A DNA stretch of 9,435 nucleotides from contig USCF01000028.1 in assembly GCA_900553115.1 (NCBI GenBank), positions 1 to 9,435 on the forward strand, in the 5' to 3' direction. Shown here one piece after another: positions 6,763-9,435 of the stretch. The stretch's first letter is position 1, and each line of letters begins with the position of its first letter. A program made the translations under genes and the position numbers. The notes under the pieces were generated by a model, which was not told the origin of the DNA, did no database searches, and saw nothing but the letters and a program-made list of their open reading frames with translations. This DNA is from an uncultured Alphaproteobacteria bacterium. Its GTDB lineage: Bacteria; Pseudomonadota; Alphaproteobacteria; RF32; CAG-239.

Positions 6763-9369
6763 TTAAGCAATCATTGCTTTGATTTTAGCAATGGCGTCAT
6801 TGATTTTAGACGCGTCTGAGCCGCCTGCTTGCGCCATATCCGGACGTCCGCCGCCGCCTTGTCCGCCAACAACAGCAGATGCAGCGCGAACTAAGTCTAC
6901 GGCGTTATATTTGGCTGTCAAATCTTTGCTAACGCCAACAACAACAGATGCTTTATCATCTTTATCCGAGCAAAGAACAACAATGCCAGAACCAAGATTT
7001 TGCATAATGTCATCAACAAAAGCTTTCAATTCTTTCGGGTGAGCACCTGATACCAATTTACCGACAAATTTTACGCCGTTAACAGTTTCGGTTTCATCAG
7101 ATGAGGATTTACCGCTAGCCAGAGCTTTTTTGAGATTAAAAATTTCTTGCTCTTGTTTTTTGCGTTCTTCCAGCAAGCTGTTGATACGAGCTTCCAAATC
7201 ATTCAGATTTGTTTTTAGTGTTGCGGCAACATGGTGTAATTTGTTTTCGGTTTCACGCACATAAGAATCCGCGCCAACGCCGGTTAAGCATTCCAAACGG
7301 CGTACACCGGCAGCCACGGCTGATTCACCAATAATGTGGAAATAACCAATGTTTCCGGTAGAACATACATGGGTACCGCCGCAAAGTTCGCGAGAGAACG
7401 GAGCATTTTCATCGCCCATTGTTACCACGCGCACGTCATCGCCGTATTTTTCATCAAACAAAGCCATAGCGCCGAGTTTTACTGCCTCTTCTTTGTTCAT
7501 GATAACGGTTGTAACCGGCAAATCATTACGGATTTGTTCATTGACAATATCTTCTACCTGACGCAGTTGTTCGGCAGTAATTTGCTTTGGATGAGAAACG
7601 TCAAAACGCATTCTGTCGGCTTCCACCATAGAACCTTTTTGCGCAACGTGGTCGCCCAAAATCATTTTAAGAGCTTTGTGTGCCAAGTGTGTTACCGAGT
7701 GGTTGGCGCAAATACGCTTGCGGTTTTCTTCATCAACTTCAAAGTTAGCGCAATCGCCAATTTTAACCGAGCCTTTTTCCAATTCGCAAACATGAACAAA
7801 AATCTTATCTAATTTGCGTTTTGTATCAATAACTCTGGCGGTGAAGTTTTTAGAAACAATCAAACCGGTGTCGCCGACTTGACCGCCGCATTCGCCGTAA
7901 AACGGTGTTTGATTGGCCACAAGTTCAAATTTACCTGAAGTAACTTCGTTAACTTCTTTATTATCTTGAATTAAGGCAACGATTTCGCCATCAGATTTTG
8001 TTACATTATAACCCAAAAATTCGGTCGGATTTACCTTGTCTTCGACGGAATACCAAACTTTTTCTACTGCCGTATCGCCTGAACCGGCCCAGTTTTTACG
8101 GGCTTCTTCTTTTTGACGGGCCATGCAAGCGTCAAAACCAGCTGTATCTACTTCAATGTTTTTATTTTTCAAAGCATCTTGGGTTAAATCCAACGGAAAA
8201 CCGTAGGTGTCATACAATTTGAAGGCCGTTTCACCGCTCAATTTGTCACCGCGGCCAAGATGTGAAATTTCTTCATCTAAAAGTTTTAAACCCTTATCCA
8301 AAGTGCGTCCAAAACGCTCTTCTTCAATCTTAATGGTTTCACTGATAAGATTTTCGCGGGCATAAAGTTCCGGATAAGCTTCGCCCATTTCTTTTTGCAA
8401 AGTCGGGAGTAACTTGTAAATCATCGGGTCTTTAACGCCCAGCATATAGGCGTGACGCATAGCGCGGCGCATAATGCGGCGCAGAACATAGCCGCGTCCC
8501 TCGTTAGATGGCAAAACGCCGTCGGCAATCAAAAAGCAAATAGAACGCAAGTGGTCGGCAATCACATTATGAGATGCTTTTAACGGACCGTTAGGGTCGG
8601 TGTTGGCCATATCGGCAATAGCTTTGATAATGTGTTGGAACATATCGGTATCAAAGTTAGAGTGAACGCCTTGCAAAATAGCGGCAATACGTTCCAAACC
8701 CATACCGGTATCAATTCCCGGGCGTTTTAAGTTTATACGCGAACCATCGGCCAAATCTTCAAATTGGTCAAAAACCAAATTCCAAATTTCAATAAAGCGG
8801 TCGCCGTCTTCTTCCGGTGTTCCCGGTAAACCACCCCAAACTTCCGGCCCGTGGTCGTAAAAAATTTCGGAGCAAGGACCGCAAGGACCGGTATCACCCA
8901 TCTGCCAAAAGTTGTCTTTGGTGCTGATGCGAATAATTCTGTCATCAGGTAAACCAGAAACTTTTTTCCACAAATTATAGGCATCTTCATCGTTATAGTA
9001 GATGGTAACGGCAAGCTTGTCTTTCGGTAGTCCAAAATCTTTGGTCAGCAATTCCCAAGCAAAAGGAATTGCGCCGTCTTTGAAATAATCACCAAAAGAA
9101 AAGTTGCCGAGCATTTCAAAAAATGTATGGTGGCGTACATCATAGCCTACGCTGTCAAGGTCATTATGTTTACCGCCGGCGCGCACGCTTTTTTGCGCAG
9201 TGGTCGCTCGGGTGTAGTCACGGGTTTCGTTGCCTGCAAGCACATTTTTAAATTGTACCATACCGGAGTTTGTAAACATTAATGTCGGGTCATTATCAGG
9301 AACAAGTGATGATGACGGAACAACTTTATGACCGTTCTTGGCAAAATAGTCCAAAAAGGTTTTGCGAAT
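6763..9369 (-). CDS. alaS: alanyl-tRNA synthetase (5' end unresolved)
   Basis: AlaRS charges tRNA-Ala with alanine using ATP and clears mischarged Ser or Gly. Residue numbers count from the codon at 9354. The class II core shows GMVQFKNV (31-38), [19 protein letters not shown] (74-92) as motif 2, and [13 protein letters not shown] (217-229) as motif 3. The editing domain has zinc ligands in HSVTH (His552, His556) and CGGTH (Cys658, His662). A coiled coil (about 700-745) leads to the C-Ala/DHHA1 domain ending [16 protein letters not shown] (830-845). The sequence ends normally. The front is odd. The codon at 9354 is TTG in the middle of the conserved first helix IRKTFLDYF, so it is probably not the true start. 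Homology runs to at least 9369, the frame stays open to the window edge, and no in-frame ATG, GTG or TTG occurs upstream of it in the window. The start lies outside, uses a rare codon, or the edge sequence is faulty. eptA follows after 22 nt. Confidence 0.96.
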   Translation of the reverse strand: MRKTFLDYFAKNGHKVVPSSSLVPDNDPTLMFTNSGMVQFKNVLAGNETRDYTRATTAQKSVRAGGKHNDLDSVGYDVRHHTFFEMLGNFSFGDYFKDGAIPFAWELLTKDFGLPKDKLAVTIYYNDEDAYNLWKKVSGLPDDRIIRISTKDNFWQMGDTGPCGPCSEIFYDHGPEVWGGLPGTPEEDGDRFIEIWNLVFDQFEDLADGSRINLKRPGIDTGMGLERIAAILQGVHSNFDTDMFQHIIKAIADMANTDPNGPLKASHNVIADHLRSICFLIADGVLPSNEGRGYVLRRIMRRAMRHAYMLGVKDPMIYKLLPTLQKEMGEAYPELYARENLISETIKIEEERFGRTLDKGLKLLDEEISHLGRGDKLSGETAFKLYDTYGFPLDLTQDALKNKNIEVDTAGFDACMARQKEEARKNWAGSGDTAVEKVWYSVEDKVNPTEFLGYNVTKSDGEIVALIQDNKEVNEVTSGKFELVANQTPFYGECGGQVGDTGLIVSKNFTARVIDTKRKLDKIFVHVCELEKGSVKIGDCANFEVDEENRKRICANHSVTHLAHKALKMILGDHVAQKGSMVEADRMRFDVSHPKQITAEQLRQVEDIVNEQIRNDLPVTTVIMNKEEAVKLGAMALFDEKYGDDVRVVTMGDENAPFSRELCGGTHVCSTGNIGYFHIIGESAVAAGVRRLECLTGVGADSYVRETENKLHHVAATLKTNLNDLEARINSLLEERKKQEQEIFNLKKALASGKSSSDETETVNGVKFVGKLVSGAHPKELKAFVDDIMQNLGSGIVVLCSDKDDKASVVVGVSKDLTAKYNAVDLVRAASAVVGGQGGGGRPDMAQAGGSDASKINDAIAKIKAMIA

Positions 9370-9435
9370 TTGTAAGCTTATGCAGCGAATGAAACAAGAC
9401 GGCTTGACCAGTTCGGTTAAAATCCTGACGGTGAA

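Noticed and set aside
6741..6770. TTG start at 6770 for eptA, giving a 10-residue N-terminal extension
   Set aside because: It overlaps the alaS stop and has no ribosome site of its own, whereas the ATG at 6740 has aaaaaggg at proper distance and gives the usual MAKP-type cytoplasmic start.
1..9435. CRISPR array, insertion sequence or phage integration remnants
   Set aside because: I saw no regularly spaced repeats, transposase motifs or flanking direct repeats. The tRNA-Thr is intact and I found no duplicated 3' end nearby.

Overview
The window reads as a chromosomal segment of a Gram-negative bacterium, most likely an uncultured host-associated or gut-type alphaproteobacterium. This rests on an alphaproteobacterial-looking alanyl-tRNA synthetase, a periplasmic-type phosphoethanolamine transferase that implies a lipid A outer membrane, a large MscS-family channel with a signal peptide, and a prepilin N-terminus (GRSMIEMLGVLAII) that I associate, from memory only, with gut alphaproteobacterial metagenomes. 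The taxonomic call is inference.

Layout. Positions 1-183 contain no gene I recognise but fold on paper into a closed multibranch RNA that ends in an intrinsic terminator on the + strand. A prepilin-like gene (207-839, +) follows directly. Everything to the right lies on the minus strand. Read in transcription order from the right edge it is alaS (5' end unresolved at the window edge), eptA (22 nt after alaS), a 155-aa gene of unknown function with its own promoter and terminator, an aspartate-semialdehyde-dehydrogenase-like gene, a large mechanosensitive channel gene (10 nt after it), and tRNA-Thr(CGT) with its own short terminator. The tRNA and the pilin gene converge at 840-888.

How the genes relate. 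alaS and eptA look cotranscribed, coupling translation capacity to lipid A decoration by adjacency. The ASD-like gene and the MscS-type channel look like a second two-gene operon. The ASD-like protein keeps the fold's landmarks but has lost the catalytic Cys, Gln, Arg and His, so it appears to be a pseudoenzyme comparable to Usg of enterobacteria and not the lysine/threonine-pathway enzyme. The 155-aa gene uses codons unlike its neighbours and looks like a recently acquired cassette.

Points most worth a second look: the putative structured RNA at 1-183, the catalytically dead ASD paralogue, the foreign-looking 155-aa gene, a perfect 13-bp inverted repeat inside the start of eptA, and the missing start codon of alaS.
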